From Desulfobacteraceae bacterium (GTDB lineage Bacteria > Desulfobacterota > Desulfobacteria > Desulfobacterales > SURF-15), in contig QZKK01000264.1 of the NCBI GenBank assembly GCA_003599475.1, forward strand, positions 1 through 35,772: DNA of 35,772 nucleotides. Direction: 5' to 3'. The notes below the pieces were generated by a model. The model was not told the DNA's origin. It saw only the letters and a program-made list of their open reading frames with translations, and did not search any database. Positions 1 to 7,480 of this stretch are shown here, in pieces. The position numbers and the translations under genes were made by a program. The first letter of the stretch is position 1, and the number at the start of each line of letters is the position of its first letter.

Positions 1-84
1 AAATGGCTGAATGCTCTTTGTCGACGAGGTTTAAAACCACCGACAAAACGGAAGCTCATGGCAGCCAGGTTCGTGCCAAACTAA
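1..84 (+). other. Possible 3' end of an unknown gene cut by the window edge
   Basis: Frame 1 on the plus strand is open from the first base to a TAA at 82-84. It ends in a basic tail (read as KWLNALCRRGLKPP, then TKRKLMAARFVPN). A basic C-terminus of this kind would suit a DNA- or RNA-binding protein such as a transposase, but 27 residues are too few to assign a family. It lies in the foreign-looking stretch that interrupts the flavoprotein gene next to it, so a mobile element ending here is a reasonable guess and no more. Confidence 0.2.
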
Positions 85-180
85 CAGAGCCATTCAAACC
101 TCCGCAACTCAGTCCCTATTCGATTCATATTGACGATGAGACGGCTTCAACCGTCCTCGAAGCGTTTCCTTCTGGGAAGA

Positions 181-624
181 TCACTGGCGCCCTCGTGCCG
201 GGGATGTTTCCGGAATTTGTGACAGTCCATTTCGATAACGCAAAGCGTAAGGCTCTGTTTGCGACCCGAGCCATCGTTCGCGGGCGCCTTTTTCCGCTGC
301 GGTCAGCGCCGCGGTGGCTCCGCCCCCGCCGCCGCCGATTACCAGGATGTCGGTTTCGAAATCGATCTTATTGAGATCGACCGACTCCGGTTCGAGCCGG
401 CTGGGGGATGTGATCAATTCGGCCAGCTCGTTTGGCACGGGATCCCCCTTGCTGGGACCGAACGGGATCCCGGTTTTTCCGCTTTCCCGAAAATCCGGAT
501 GATAGTTTTTCAGGATTTCGGATTTCTCGGAAAGCTCCAGCCTTCTAAACTCTTTTTCCAGGCGCTGCTGCCGGGTCGCCTGCACTTTTCGAAGCGAAGC
601 CTGCATTTCAACCGGATAAGGCAT
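181..624 (-). pseudogene. Truncated fumarate reductase/succinate dehydrogenase-type flavoprotein (N-terminal fragment)
   Basis: The fragment starts at ATG 624 with GGAG about 10 nt upstream. It has a charged leader of roughly 85 residues and then a clear FAD-binding beta-alpha-beta motif, DILVIGGGGGGATAALTAAE. After the residues EKGA (near position 280) the expected continuation of this family, a stretch like 'LVVTKxxxGxSNT' followed by the rest of a protein of more than 500 residues, is missing. The frame runs into about 34 unrelated residues and stops at 181. The family transfers hydride through FAD to or from fumarate-like double bonds; this copy lacks the catalytic and capping domains and should be inactive. 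It follows the PrpF-family gene with a 138-bp gap, so it was probably the last gene of the operon before being cut. A second, intact paralogue lies at 1953-3605. An assembly join at about 280 is an alternative to biological disruption. Confidence 0.7.
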
Positions 625-762
625 CGAGTGGTTCTCCAATTCGTTTCGCTGAAAGTTTTCGTTTTGTCATCCCGGCTCCGTCTTGGACTACGCCGGGCAG
701 GCCCCCGATATATCATCAGAGTCTCAGAGAATACAACATCTCCCCGAGATGACGTCGGAGGA

Positions 763-1917
763 TCAGAGAAAAAACTTCTCCGGCACCAGAACATACCCTT
801 CCATCAGCCGCCGGGCGGTTCTTCCGTAGGATGCCTCCTTAAGGACAAGGCCCCCTCCCTCCCTTGCAACCGTCGCCTGGACGTCGAAGATCCCGCCGGG
901 ATGCCCGATCTTAAGTTCCCGCCTGCTCCCGGCGGCAGCATCGATGAGCTGGTAGACGGTAGTCCCTTCGATGGCGGCGGCTCCGGCAATCGCCATCGGG
1001 CAGCTCACCGCCATCGTCTTGTGCAGTGTCCCCATGGACATGACCCGGACGGTCAGATCGATCGCGCCGGCCTCGATGCGAGTCCCCTTCAGGGAGTCAT
1101 AAGATTGCGGCCCGGAAATGAACCCGATCTTCGGTACCGCCTGGCTTGCCCGCGTCGCTTCTTCCGGGGTGGCGGCAAAACCGGTCAATACGGCTGCACG
1201 GCTTCGAATGGCTTCGAGATCGGCCCGGATTTTTTCGCTTTTTTCGATCTCTTCGATTTCCGTCCCCCGGAGCCCCAGATCCGCTGCAGGAACAAGCACC
1301 CAGGGATTTCCCACATCGATCACCGTCATCCGGATCTTCCCCATCCCCGGTACATCCAATCTGTCGACCACGTTTCCCGTCGGAAACAGTTTTCCCGTGA
1401 CCGATCCACCGGGATTCACCTGCCGGATCGTAATCCTGCCGCCGGTTCCGGGGATCCCATCGACGAGGTAGTCTCCTTCCTCATCATAGAATCCGCCCTT
1501 TACCGGAACCTCTGCGATGATCTGCTTTCCGCTGTTTTTTTGAAAAATCCGCACTGTGGTGACCGGCTCGGTCGCTTTCACCATCCCCTCGTCCACCGCA
1601 AAGGCGGCGACTGCAGCGGCAATGTTTCCGCAGGTCCCCTTGTAGTCCACGATGGGCCGGTCGATGGAGACCTGACCGAACAGGTAGACGATATCGTTTT
1701 GGGAATCACCCGCAGGAGCTACCACGGCCGCCTTGCTGGTTACGGAAATGGCTCCCCCCATGCCGTCGATTTGCCGCTTGCCGGGGTCGGGGCTCCCGTA
1801 TGCAGCAAGAATCACCCGATCCCGCACAATGGGATCCTTCGGCAGATGGTTTTCATGAAAAATGACCCCTTTGCTGGTGCCGCCCCTCATGTAGACGGCG
1901 GGAATCCTCCGCTGCAT
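763..1917 (-). CDS. PrpF-family isomerase (aconitate/itaconate/oxalomesaconate-type double-bond isomerase)
   Basis: The 384-residue product is full length for the PrpF family, which has a two-domain diaminopimelate-epimerase fold. Visible hallmarks are the N-terminal RGGTSKGV (11-18), DGMGGA (51-56), and the central DYKGTCGNIAAAV with the likely catalytic Cys96. Members shift the C=C bond of substituted unsaturated di/tricarboxylates (2-methylaconitate in PrpF, 3-methylitaconate in Mii, 4-oxalomesaconate in GalD); sequence alone does not say which. The start ATG at 1917 has AAGGAG 6 nt upstream. It lies 35 bp downstream of an intact fumarate-reductase-like flavoprotein and 138 bp upstream of a broken one, so isomerisation followed by reduction of an enoate is a plausible pair of steps. 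No methylcitrate-cycle genes (prpB, prpC, acnD) are present, which argues against classical propionate metabolism. Confidence 0.88.
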   Translation of the reverse strand: MQRRIPAVYMRGGTSKGVIFHENHLPKDPIVRDRVILAAYGSPDPGKRQIDGMGGAISVTSKAAVVAPAGDSQNDIVYLFGQVSIDRPIVDYKGTCGNIAAAVAAFAVDEGMVKATEPVTTVRIFQKNSGKQIIAEVPVKGGFYDEEGDYLVDGIPGTGGRITIRQVNPGGSVTGKLFPTGNVVDRLDVPGMGKIRMTVIDVGNPWVLVPAADLGLRGTEIEEIEKSEKIRADLEAIRSRAAVLTGFAATPEEATRASQAVPKIGFISGPQSYDSLKGTRIEAGAIDLTVRVMSMGTLHKTMAVSCPMAIAGAAAIEGTTVYQLIDAAAGSRRELKIGHPGGIFDVQATVAREGGGLVLKEASYGRTARRLMEGYVLVPEKFFL

Positions 1918-1952
1918 TTTTTCTCCTTACGACCTTTCGTCATTTCCAATCT

Positions 1953-3605
1953 TTACAAAATTGGGACAAAATCGCTTCTCAGCTTCCCGTCGACCTGTCT
2001 AAGGAAAAAGTTTCCCCTGTAAGAATCTTTGGAGACAGGGTGGTCGGATCGAAAATGGGCGCCTCGGCTCTCCCTGCGCGCGATGCTCCCGAGTGCGATG
2101 AGACGCGCGGTAAGCGCCATGTTTTTTAACTCGTAAAAGGATACCAGCTCGTGAACCGATGCGATCCCGGCATGGGCCGACGATCGCTCGATTGCTGAAA
2201 TCTCTTCGATCGCTTTCTCACCGGAGCGTTGGTCCCGGATGATCGAAAGATACTTCCAGGTCGTTTCCCGGAGCTTCCCTTTCATTTCTGGAAGCGAAAC
2301 GTCCCCATCCCGATAGGGCTCGATTTCTCCGATGTCGACTTGCGGCGCTTTTCTCCTGCCGCCCCCAATCGCTGCGGCACGGCGCCCTGCGATTGTGCCG
2401 AAAACGAAGGCTTCGGACAAGGCATTCCCACCCAATCGATTGGCGCCATGGAGTCCGCCCGCTGCTTCGCCGCATGCCAGAAGACCCGGCACCGACGTTT
2501 GGCACGCCGGATCGATCGCCACGCCGCCCATGAAAAAATGGGTCGCCGGGGAAATCGGGAGCAGATCCCTGGACGGATCCAGATTCACTTTGGAAAGCAG
2601 ACGGAGCAGCTCCGGGTATTTCCGGGTCAAAACATCCCTTGAAAGATGCCGGCAATCCATGAAGATATCTCCGTTCCGTCCCCTCCCCTCGATCACTTCG
2701 TTGAACATCGCCCGGGTCATGATATCCCGTGTGGCCATATCCCCTGCCGGATCATACCGTTCCATGAAGCGCTCTCCAAGGCTGTTTCTCAAAAAAGCGC
2801 CCTCGCCCAACAGCGGGCTCGAAACGGTCACCTTGATCGGAGAAAACATCATGGTCGGATAGAACTGGACGAACTCCATGTCCCTCAGCGTCGCCCCCGC
2901 TTCACAGGCAAGCGCATACGCATCTCCGGTCATATCGAAGGTATTGTTGGATCTCGAGTAAATCCTTCCTCCGCCGCCTGCAGCCAGGATGATCGTCGGC
3001 GCGCTGAAAACCAGCGTCTTTTCCTCCTTTTTGCCGATCGCCACCGCGCCGCATATCGCGCCGTCTGCAGTCAGAAGACGGATCACCGGGGCAAAATCGA
3101 TGATTCGAATCCCGCTTTTTTCTGCGCTTCTCAACAGCGGCTCGCTCAGGGAAAGTCCCCGGGAAAGGTAAGGGTATCTGCCGAAATCGGTCGTCAGAGA
3201 CCTCGGCATCGAATGCCCCGGCACCCGCTTCTTCATGAAGCGTCCGTCCAGCTTCCGGAACATGACGCCGTATCGGGTCAGAGTCTCGACGATATCGGTG
3301 GAACCTTTCAGAAAAATTTTCATCATCGGGCGGTCGTTGACATCTTTTCCCGACTTCAATGTGTCCCTTCCATAGATTTCCGGGGAATCCTCCGATTCCG
3401 GATCCCTCGTCAACATGGCCATGCCGGTTCCGGAGACGATCGTATTCCCGCTTCTGCCCACTTTGCTTTTCGAAAGGATGGTCACATCTCGCCCGAGGCT
3501 TCTCGCCTCGAGCGCCGCGGTCAACCCCGCCGCCCCGCCGCCGACGACCAGAATGTCTGTCGCGATCTTTTCTACTGGAAGCATGCGCACCTGCAATGAG
3601 CTCAA
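1953..3605 (-). CDS. FAD-dependent fumarate reductase/succinate dehydrogenase-like flavoprotein
   Basis: This 550-residue cytoplasmic-type flavoprotein has no signal peptide. The Rossmann motif DILVVGGGAAGLTAALEA lies near residues 18-35, followed by KSKVGRSGNT. The late FAD/capping signature is present as THFFMGGVAI, PGLLACGEAAGGLHGANRLGG and NALSEAFVFG. These are the landmarks of the FrdA/SdhA/NadB/AprA superfamily, which reduces or oxidises C-C or C-N bonds of dicarboxylates. No iron-sulfur (FrdB) or membrane subunit lies beside it, so its electron partner is unknown and it may work as a soluble enoate reductase. The first possible start is TTG at 3605, just after an in-frame TGA, with AAGGGGAG upstream; ATG 3584 (MLPVEK) is an alternative start. 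It probably shares an mRNA with the PrpF-like gene 35 bp downstream. Confidence 0.88.
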   Translation of the reverse strand: MSSLQVRMLPVEKIATDILVVGGGAAGLTAALEARSLGRDVTILSKSKVGRSGNTIVSGTGMAMLTRDPESEDSPEIYGRDTLKSGKDVNDRPMMKIFLKGSTDIVETLTRYGVMFRKLDGRFMKKRVPGHSMPRSLTTDFGRYPYLSRGLSLSEPLLRSAEKSGIRIIDFAPVIRLLTADGAICGAVAIGKKEEKTLVFSAPTIILAAGGGGRIYSRSNNTFDMTGDAYALACEAGATLRDMEFVQFYPTMMFSPIKVTVSSPLLGEGAFLRNSLGERFMERYDPAGDMATRDIMTRAMFNEVIEGRGRNGDIFMDCRHLSRDVLTRKYPELLRLLSKVNLDPSRDLLPISPATHFFMGGVAIDPACQTSVPGLLACGEAAGGLHGANRLGGNALSEAFVFGTIAGRRAAAIGGGRRKAPQVDIGEIEPYRDGDVSLPEMKGKLRETTWKYLSIIRDQRSGEKAIEEISAIERSSAHAGIASVHELVSFYELKNMALTARLIALGSIARRESRGAHFRSDHPVSKDSYRGNFFLRQVDGKLRSDFVPIL

Positions 3606-3747
3606 AGCTCAAAGCCACTCTCCCCTTGCATCCACGATCGGCCCGGTAACGGCCCGGGTATGCCCGCCGAAGGTGGGGATCACGGCCGAGTTTGTGATTC
3701 CCTCCCGCTCTATCCGATCGCCGGTAATGCCAGGGCACTAGCCGGAT
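3606..3747 (-). other. Unexplained coding-like stretch between the DUF6282-like gene and the flavoprotein gene
   Basis: In the third minus-strand frame, the gap and the last bases of the upstream gene read ITGDRIEREGITNSAVIP, then TFGGHTRAVTGPIVDARGEWL, followed by TGA. Codon third positions are mostly G or C, as in the neighbouring genes. There is no ATG and no ribosome binding site; the only start-like codon is an internal GTG. It may be the tail of a decayed gene, a frameshifted extension of a neighbour, or chance. I recognise no family. Confidence 0.25.
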
Positions 3748-4564
3748 TGGTGCGGGTCATGGTGACGATTTCATCGGCCGTAATTCCGTGAGCGAGCATG
3801 AATTCGATATAGATCCGCATCCCTTCGACAGGGGGCGGGTTGGTGATCTGGCCGAAGTCGGTCGACATGATGCAGTGCTCCGGACCGATTCGCCGGATTG
3901 CCTCTGCAATCTCTTTTGGATGCATCCGATCGCTGTGAGGCATGCACGAGACGAAGCAATGCTCGAAGTAGAGACCCGGGCGGATCATCTTCATTTGATC
4001 TTCGACCGATATGGTCGGGCCGACCCATCGGGACAGCGGATGGGTGATCAGGATCCGTTCGATCTCTTTTTTTTCGGCGGCCTCCAGCAGGAGGAAGATC
4101 TCTTGCGTAGAAAGATGCCCGGTCGCCAGAGTCATCCCGTTGTGCTTGATGATTTCAAGGATTTCGTTCACCACCGGCAGAATCCGTCCCTTTTCATCCA
4201 GCATGGTGATTCCCTTGTCGGGGATGTTTTTTTTCAGCATGTCGTTCTTCGATGAAAATGTCGGCATCCAGATGATTTTAGATCCGAGTTTTCCGGCCGC
4301 CTCCACCGCATGGGGGTTTAATCCCCCAACTTCGAAATCCAGCGAAACCCCGCCATAGAGCTCGACCTCCGGAACCATCTTCTGAACCGTGACCGCGACC
4401 GGAGTGGTATTGTAGTCATGGCTTTTGAAGACCACTCCACGCATTCCGGCTTCTTTCGCCTGAACCGCAGCCTCTATGCCGTCCACCCGGCGGCGTCGAT
4501 TCGGGTCCGGAGCGATGTGAATGTGAATGTCAAGCGCACCTTTCATCAACTCCTGAGCGTCCAT
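3710..4564 (-). CDS. DUF6282-like metal-dependent amidohydrolase-family protein
   Basis: The 284-residue protein opens with GALDIHIHIAPDPNRRRR, the HxH metal-binding strand typical of amidohydrolase-fold enzymes. Later histidines sit in positions expected of metal or substrate ligands: KSHDYNT, LATGHLST, ILITHPLSRW and the ISVEDQ stretch. It ends in a motif close to the usual NPAxxLGL tail (NPASALALP). These features match the uncharacterised DUF6282 group, whose substrate is not established to my knowledge. No signal peptide or membrane segment is visible, so it should be cytoplasmic. It lies between the larA homologue upstream (119 bp) and the flavoprotein downstream (104 bp) in the same direction. 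A lactone or amide hydrolysis step in the same pathway is possible but unproven. Confidence 0.75.
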   Translation of the reverse strand: MDAQELMKGALDIHIHIAPDPNRRRRVDGIEAAVQAKEAGMRGVVFKSHDYNTTPVAVTVQKMVPEVELYGGVSLDFEVGGLNPHAVEAAGKLGSKIIWMPTFSSKNDMLKKNIPDKGITMLDEKGRILPVVNEILEIIKHNGMTLATGHLSTQEIFLLLEAAEKKEIERILITHPLSRWVGPTISVEDQMKMIRPGLYFEHCFVSCMPHSDRMHPKEIAEAIRRIGPEHCIMSTDFGQITNPPPVEGMRIYIEFMLAHGITADEIVTMTRTNPASALALPAIG

Positions 4565-4599
4565 TTTGAGCCTCCCACGTTGAAAATCGAAAGTTCATG

Positions 4600-4630
4600 T
4601 TAAACCGCAGAACACACGAAACACGAAAAA
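4600..4630. repeat. Partial copy of the ACACGAA interspersed repeat
   Basis: The stretch reads TTAAACCGCAGAACACACG followed by AAACACGAAAAA. It resembles one arm of the longer repeat at 13275-13357, with the same TTAAACC lead and ACACGAAA core. It lies in the 119-bp gap between the larA homologue and the DUF6282-like gene. No second arm is visible here, so it looks like a decayed or half copy. Confidence 0.5.
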
Positions 4631-4683
4631 TGCGAATCGGTCACAATTTCATCTTCACCGAGAACTGTTTGGGATAAACGACG

Positions 4684-5970
4684 CTACCGGTTCCCTTTAG
4701 GGATCATATCCGCGGCATTGCGCAGGACCAGCACCCTTGCGCTGCGTCCCTGTCTTTCCAAGGCCATGGAAAGCGCCGTATCCAGATCCGGCGCCTTCCT
4801 GGTAAACATCTGCCCGAGCGTCTTTTCATCCAGATAGTCCGAAACCACAATGACCTCGGCTTTGAGCAGGCACCGCGCATAAAGCCAGGCCTTCGAGGTA
4901 CCGACATCATACCCCTCCACCCTGAAGCGTTCCATCACATCCTCCGGGCAGGCGGCCGACGCCATCCATTCGAAAAAAAGCTTTGAGCCGACACCGTCCG
5001 GGCATTCAACCGGCAGGATGACGGATCCGCCTCTCTTTACGACCCGTTCGGCGGCTGCCATGGATTTCTGGCTCTGGTAGAGGTTGAAGTCGCGAGGATG
5101 CCCTCCGGGGACTGTGACCACGATATCCACCTCCTTCGGGGTTTCGATTTCAAAGATCTCCCTGCTGGCTCGAACACCCGTCATCCATGCCTCTTCAAGA
5201 TCGCCGGCCACGGCACGGGTGATCTCCCTCTTCTGATTCTGAACGAGATTGAGAATGAAATCGGGTTTTGCCTTTTTCGCCGCTTCCATCGCCTGGAGAT
5301 GGAAAGTATTTCCCTCCAACCATCCCATGGCGGGTTCGAGAGGCCGGAATTCGGGGCCGTGATGAAGCTTTAAAGTCTCGAGACTCGTCAGCCCGGGAAG
5401 GATGCTCTTTCTTCCCCCGGAAAATCCGGCGCCCTGGTGGGGATGGATGGATCCCGTCAGGATCTTGATATCCGCCTCACAAAAAAGGCGATTCAGGATG
5501 ACGGGGATCCCTCGGGATGTCGTCCCGAGATCGACCATATTTGTAAGATCCAGGCAATCGTGGTTGACGACGCGGTACCGATCGGCGATTCCCTCACCCA
5601 GTAATTTTTCAAGCTCCTCGGGCCGAACCGCCCGATGGGTCCCGGTGGCGATCAAGATCAGAATGTCGTCATCCGATATGCCGCATGCTTCCAGTTCGTT
5701 CATCAGCGGCGGAAGCAGCTTGTGTGTGGCCGTGGGTCTTGTGGGATCGTTTACGACGACAACCGTTTTTCTCCCCTTCTTTTTCGCCACGATTTCTCTT
5801 ATCGTCGGGGTGCCGATGGGGTGATTGAGAGCGCGGAGGATCTCTCCGGCTTCATCTTCGATGCCCGGGTGATAGTTCGGAAACAGGGTTCCGGCATAAT
5901 TTTCCCGGGGTATTCGAAGCGTCAGCTCACTTTTGCCGTATGGAATCGTTTCAACGTGCATTCCGTTCAT
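4684..5970 (-). CDS. larA: LarA-family nickel-pincer-nucleotide-dependent 2-hydroxyacid racemase
   Basis: The 428-residue product matches the usual LarA length. Residues that bind the nickel-pincer cofactor and substrate in characterised LarA are all in place by motif: Asp75 and Arg78 in NDPTRP, His112 in GTHR, His178 and Lys188 in SIHPHQGAGFSGGRKS (the lysine being the expected covalent anchor of the cofactor), His204 in KLHHGPEF and Lys302 in QSQKSM. The family racemises or epimerises 2-hydroxyacids: lactate in the founding member, and malate, phenyllactate and longer aliphatic hydroxyacids in relatives. The real substrate here is open. ATG 5970 has AGGAG 5 nt upstream. It is the first gene of the leftward operon and diverges from the aminotransferase gene. 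larB lies at 15206; larC and larE are not in the window. Confidence 0.93.
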   Translation of the reverse strand: MNGMHVETIPYGKSELTLRIPRENYAGTLFPNYHPGIEDEAGEILRALNHPIGTPTIREIVAKKKGRKTVVVVNDPTRPTATHKLLPPLMNELEACGISDDDILILIATGTHRAVRPEELEKLLGEGIADRYRVVNHDCLDLTNMVDLGTTSRGIPVILNRLFCEADIKILTGSIHPHQGAGFSGGRKSILPGLTSLETLKLHHGPEFRPLEPAMGWLEGNTFHLQAMEAAKKAKPDFILNLVQNQKREITRAVAGDLEEAWMTGVRASREIFEIETPKEVDIVVTVPGGHPRDFNLYQSQKSMAAAERVVKRGGSVILPVECPDGVGSKLFFEWMASAACPEDVMERFRVEGYDVGTSKAWLYARCLLKAEVIVVSDYLDEKTLGQMFTRKAPDLDTALSMALERQGRSARVLVLRNAADMIPKGNR

Positions 5971-6063
5971 TGCTCCTGCATTTCCTTTTTGCCCTTCCCA
6001 TCGCTATCGATGAGCTCGATGTTCTCCGATTATTCAGGCCAAAAGCCTGTAAGCCTTACAGTT

Positions 6064-6102
6064 CCGAACCTCTGGACCTTGAACCTTTGAACCCCTGAAC
6101 GC
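6064..6102. repeat. Degenerate AACC-type tandem repeat
   Basis: The stretch is made of imperfect units of 8-10 bp, for example GGACCTTGAACCTTTGAACC then CCTGAACG. Similar degenerate arrays occur at 13381-13401 and 17497-17560. They do not code and look like decayed interspersed elements. Confidence 0.5.
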
Positions 6103-6156
6103 TTATCGTTTCCTCTATCACAACGATCGATTTCGAGACAAGGATTTTGTTTTAAA

Positions 6157-6172
6157 GTCTATATAAGTATAC
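6157..6172. promoter_or_regulatory. Candidate GntR-family operator upstream of larA
   Basis: The site reads GTCTATATAAGTATAC. It matches the 16-bp palindromic site at the promoter of the window's own GntR gene at 12 of 16 positions, and shares its first eight bases with the minus-strand reading of the site at 26504-26519. It lies about 185 bp upstream of the larA start codon, in the gap between larA and the aminotransferase gene. Assignment to the GntR protein is inference from similarity. Confidence 0.5.
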
Positions 6173-6394
6173 AAATTATGGATTCCGGCCCGCTGTTTCT
6201 GCCCGGCCGGTGGGCCCACAACGCGATACCCATTTTACCGTTTCAGGTGCGGATCGGCTTCCATATCGACTTTTTTCATATTGGATTGGGCCAGCTTCTT
6301 CCCGCGAAACCGGATGCGGCCGCCGTCCGTACAGGCGAAATCCACATTTCGGAAGCGAATCCTTTTCTTGACATCGCTAAACAGAAGAGCCGGA

Positions 6395-6434
6395 GAACCC
6401 AAAGAACCCGCATTTGACAACCCTTGGGTTCTTT
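6395..6434. promoter_or_regulatory. Inverted repeat over the aminotransferase promoter
   Basis: AAAGAACCC (6401-6409) pairs perfectly with GGGTTCTTT (6426-6434), and GAACCCAA (6395-6402) with TTGGGTTC (6424-6431). The arms bracket the -35 box and fill most of the -35/-10 spacer. This is the position of an operator for a repressor or of a cruciform or hairpin. No poly-T tail follows, so it is not a simple terminator. Confidence 0.55.
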
Positions 6435-6442
6435 TCTATCAT
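6414..6442 (+). promoter_or_regulatory. Sigma-70-type promoter for the aminotransferase gene
   Basis: A perfect -35 box TTGACA (6414-6419) is followed after exactly 17 bp by TATCAT (6437-6442). Transcription would start near 6449, about 39 bases before the chosen ATG at 6488. Confidence 0.7.
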
Positions 6443-6487
6443 AGCCGGAAAAAAACCCCGGAAGAATCAGCAGAAAAGGATGCATTC

Positions 6488-7429
6488 ATGAAAAAGGATC
6501 ACTGGGAAAGGGGCAAGATCGAATATCTTTTTTTCAATGGAGAAATCGTGCCGTATGCGAACGCCGTGATCCACATCACCTCGCCGGCCTACCGATATGG
6601 GGCGATGGTGTTTGAAGGGATCCGCGCCTACTGGAACGAATCCCGTCGACAGCTCTATCTCTTCCGGATTCCCGAGCATTGCCGCAGGCTCAATCAATCG
6701 CTGAAGATGAGCCGCATGGATCTGGAAATCAAAGAAGAGGAGATGGAAGGCAACCTGATTGCACTCCTTCGGAAAAACGGTATCCAGCAGACCGTCCATT
6801 TCATCTACAGTGCATATATCGGAGGAGACGGGCCGATGTCTTCCAAGGGGCCCATCGGGAGCGCAATCGAACTGCGCAGGTTCAGCCACATGGTCGACGT
6901 GGAAAACGGCATCCGCTGTGCCGTCAGCAACTGGCGGCGAAATTCGGACGAGTCATCCCCCATGCGAATCAAGGCCGCCGCCAACTATCACAACAGCCGG
7001 TTTGCCCTGCTTCAGGCGAAACAGGACGGCTACGACAATGCCATTTTGCTGAATCAACGGGGGAAGGTCTCGGAGGGACCGGGGGCCTGCGTGTTTATGG
7101 TCCGGGACGGTCGGTTCGTCACCCCCGGCATCGACAGCGATATCCTGGAAAGCATCACCCGCGATACACTCAAGATTCTGATTCAGGAACGATTCGGCTT
7201 TCCCGTAACCGAGAGATCCGTCGACCGAACGGAACTCTACATCGCCGATGAGCTTTTCTTCTGCGGCTCCGGGTACGAAATCGCGCCGATTGTCAATGTG
7301 GACGGGCTTCCTGTCGGCAGCGGAAAGCCCGGGGAGCTCACCCGGCAGTTGATGAAGGCATACGGGGATGTCGTTACCGGAGAGACCGCCGATCACGGCG
7401 AATGGAGGATTCCGGTATACGACCTGTAG
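6488..7429 (+). CDS. ilvE: Class IV PLP-dependent aminotransferase (branched-chain aminotransferase family)
   Basis: The 313-residue product has the fold-type IV layout: FFNGEIVPYANAVIH at the N-terminus, YGAMVFEGIRAY (37-48), the likely PLP-binding Lys162 in RIKAAANYHNS, and the C-terminal phosphate/cofactor region KVSEGPGACVF then TPGIDSDILESITRDT. These enzymes exchange amino groups between glutamate and branched-chain or related 2-oxo acids in the cytoplasm. The family's usual EGxGxNxF motif reads EGPGACVF here, so substrate preference may differ from housekeeping IlvE. The open frame extends upstream, but ATG 6488 is the first start preceded by AGAAAAGGA and lies just after a strong promoter. 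It diverges from larA and converges with a 2-hydroxyacid dehydrogenase, a context of 2-oxo, 2-hydroxy and 2-amino acid exchange. D-amino-acid aminotransferase activity cannot be excluded. Confidence 0.9.
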   Translation: MKKDHWERGKIEYLFFNGEIVPYANAVIHITSPAYRYGAMVFEGIRAYWNESRRQLYLFRIPEHCRRLNQSLKMSRMDLEIKEEEMEGNLIALLRKNGIQQTVHFIYSAYIGGDGPMSSKGPIGSAIELRRFSHMVDVENGIRCAVSNWRRNSDESSPMRIKAAANYHNSRFALLQAKQDGYDNAILLNQRGKVSEGPGACVFMVRDGRFVTPGIDSDILESITRDTLKILIQERFGFPVTERSVDRTELYIADELFFCGSGYEIAPIVNVDGLPVGSGKPGELTRQLMKAYGDVVTGETADHGEWRIPVYDL

Positions 7430-7430
7430 C

Positions 7431-7450
7431 AGGGAATCCATGTGTTCCCT
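7431..7450. terminator. Weak hairpin between two converging genes
   Basis: AGGGAA and TTCCCT form a 6-bp perfect stem around an 8-base loop just after the aminotransferase stop codon. The genes on both sides converge here, but neither strand carries a convincing T-run, so intrinsic termination is uncertain. Confidence 0.35.
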
Positions 7451-7480
7451 CCCCCCGATGCGGAGGTCAGGGTGGACACG

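Larger units (their letters stand above)
5971..6487. other. 517-bp divergent regulatory region between larA and the aminotransferase gene
   Basis: The region holds an AACC-type degenerate repeat (6064-6102), a candidate GntR operator (6157-6172), an inverted repeat and a near-perfect sigma-70 promoter reading right (6395-6442). A 61-codon open frame on the minus strand (6235-6420) is rich in charged residues but has no ribosome binding site or recognisable family, so I do not call it a gene. Confidence 0.6.

Noticed and set aside
763..1917. PrpF-like gene considered as evidence for the methylcitrate cycle
   Set aside because: None of prpB, prpC or acnD is present, and the neighbours are flavoproteins and a racemase.
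259..2022. 587-codon open frame on the plus strand
   Set aside because: It lies opposite the PrpF-family and flavoprotein genes, and its translation is rich in Arg, Pro, Gly and His with no domain; it is a shadow of high-GC genes.
6235..6420. 61-codon open frame on the minus strand in the larA upstream region
   Set aside because: No ribosome binding site, no known family, and it overlaps the aminotransferase promoter and inverted repeat.
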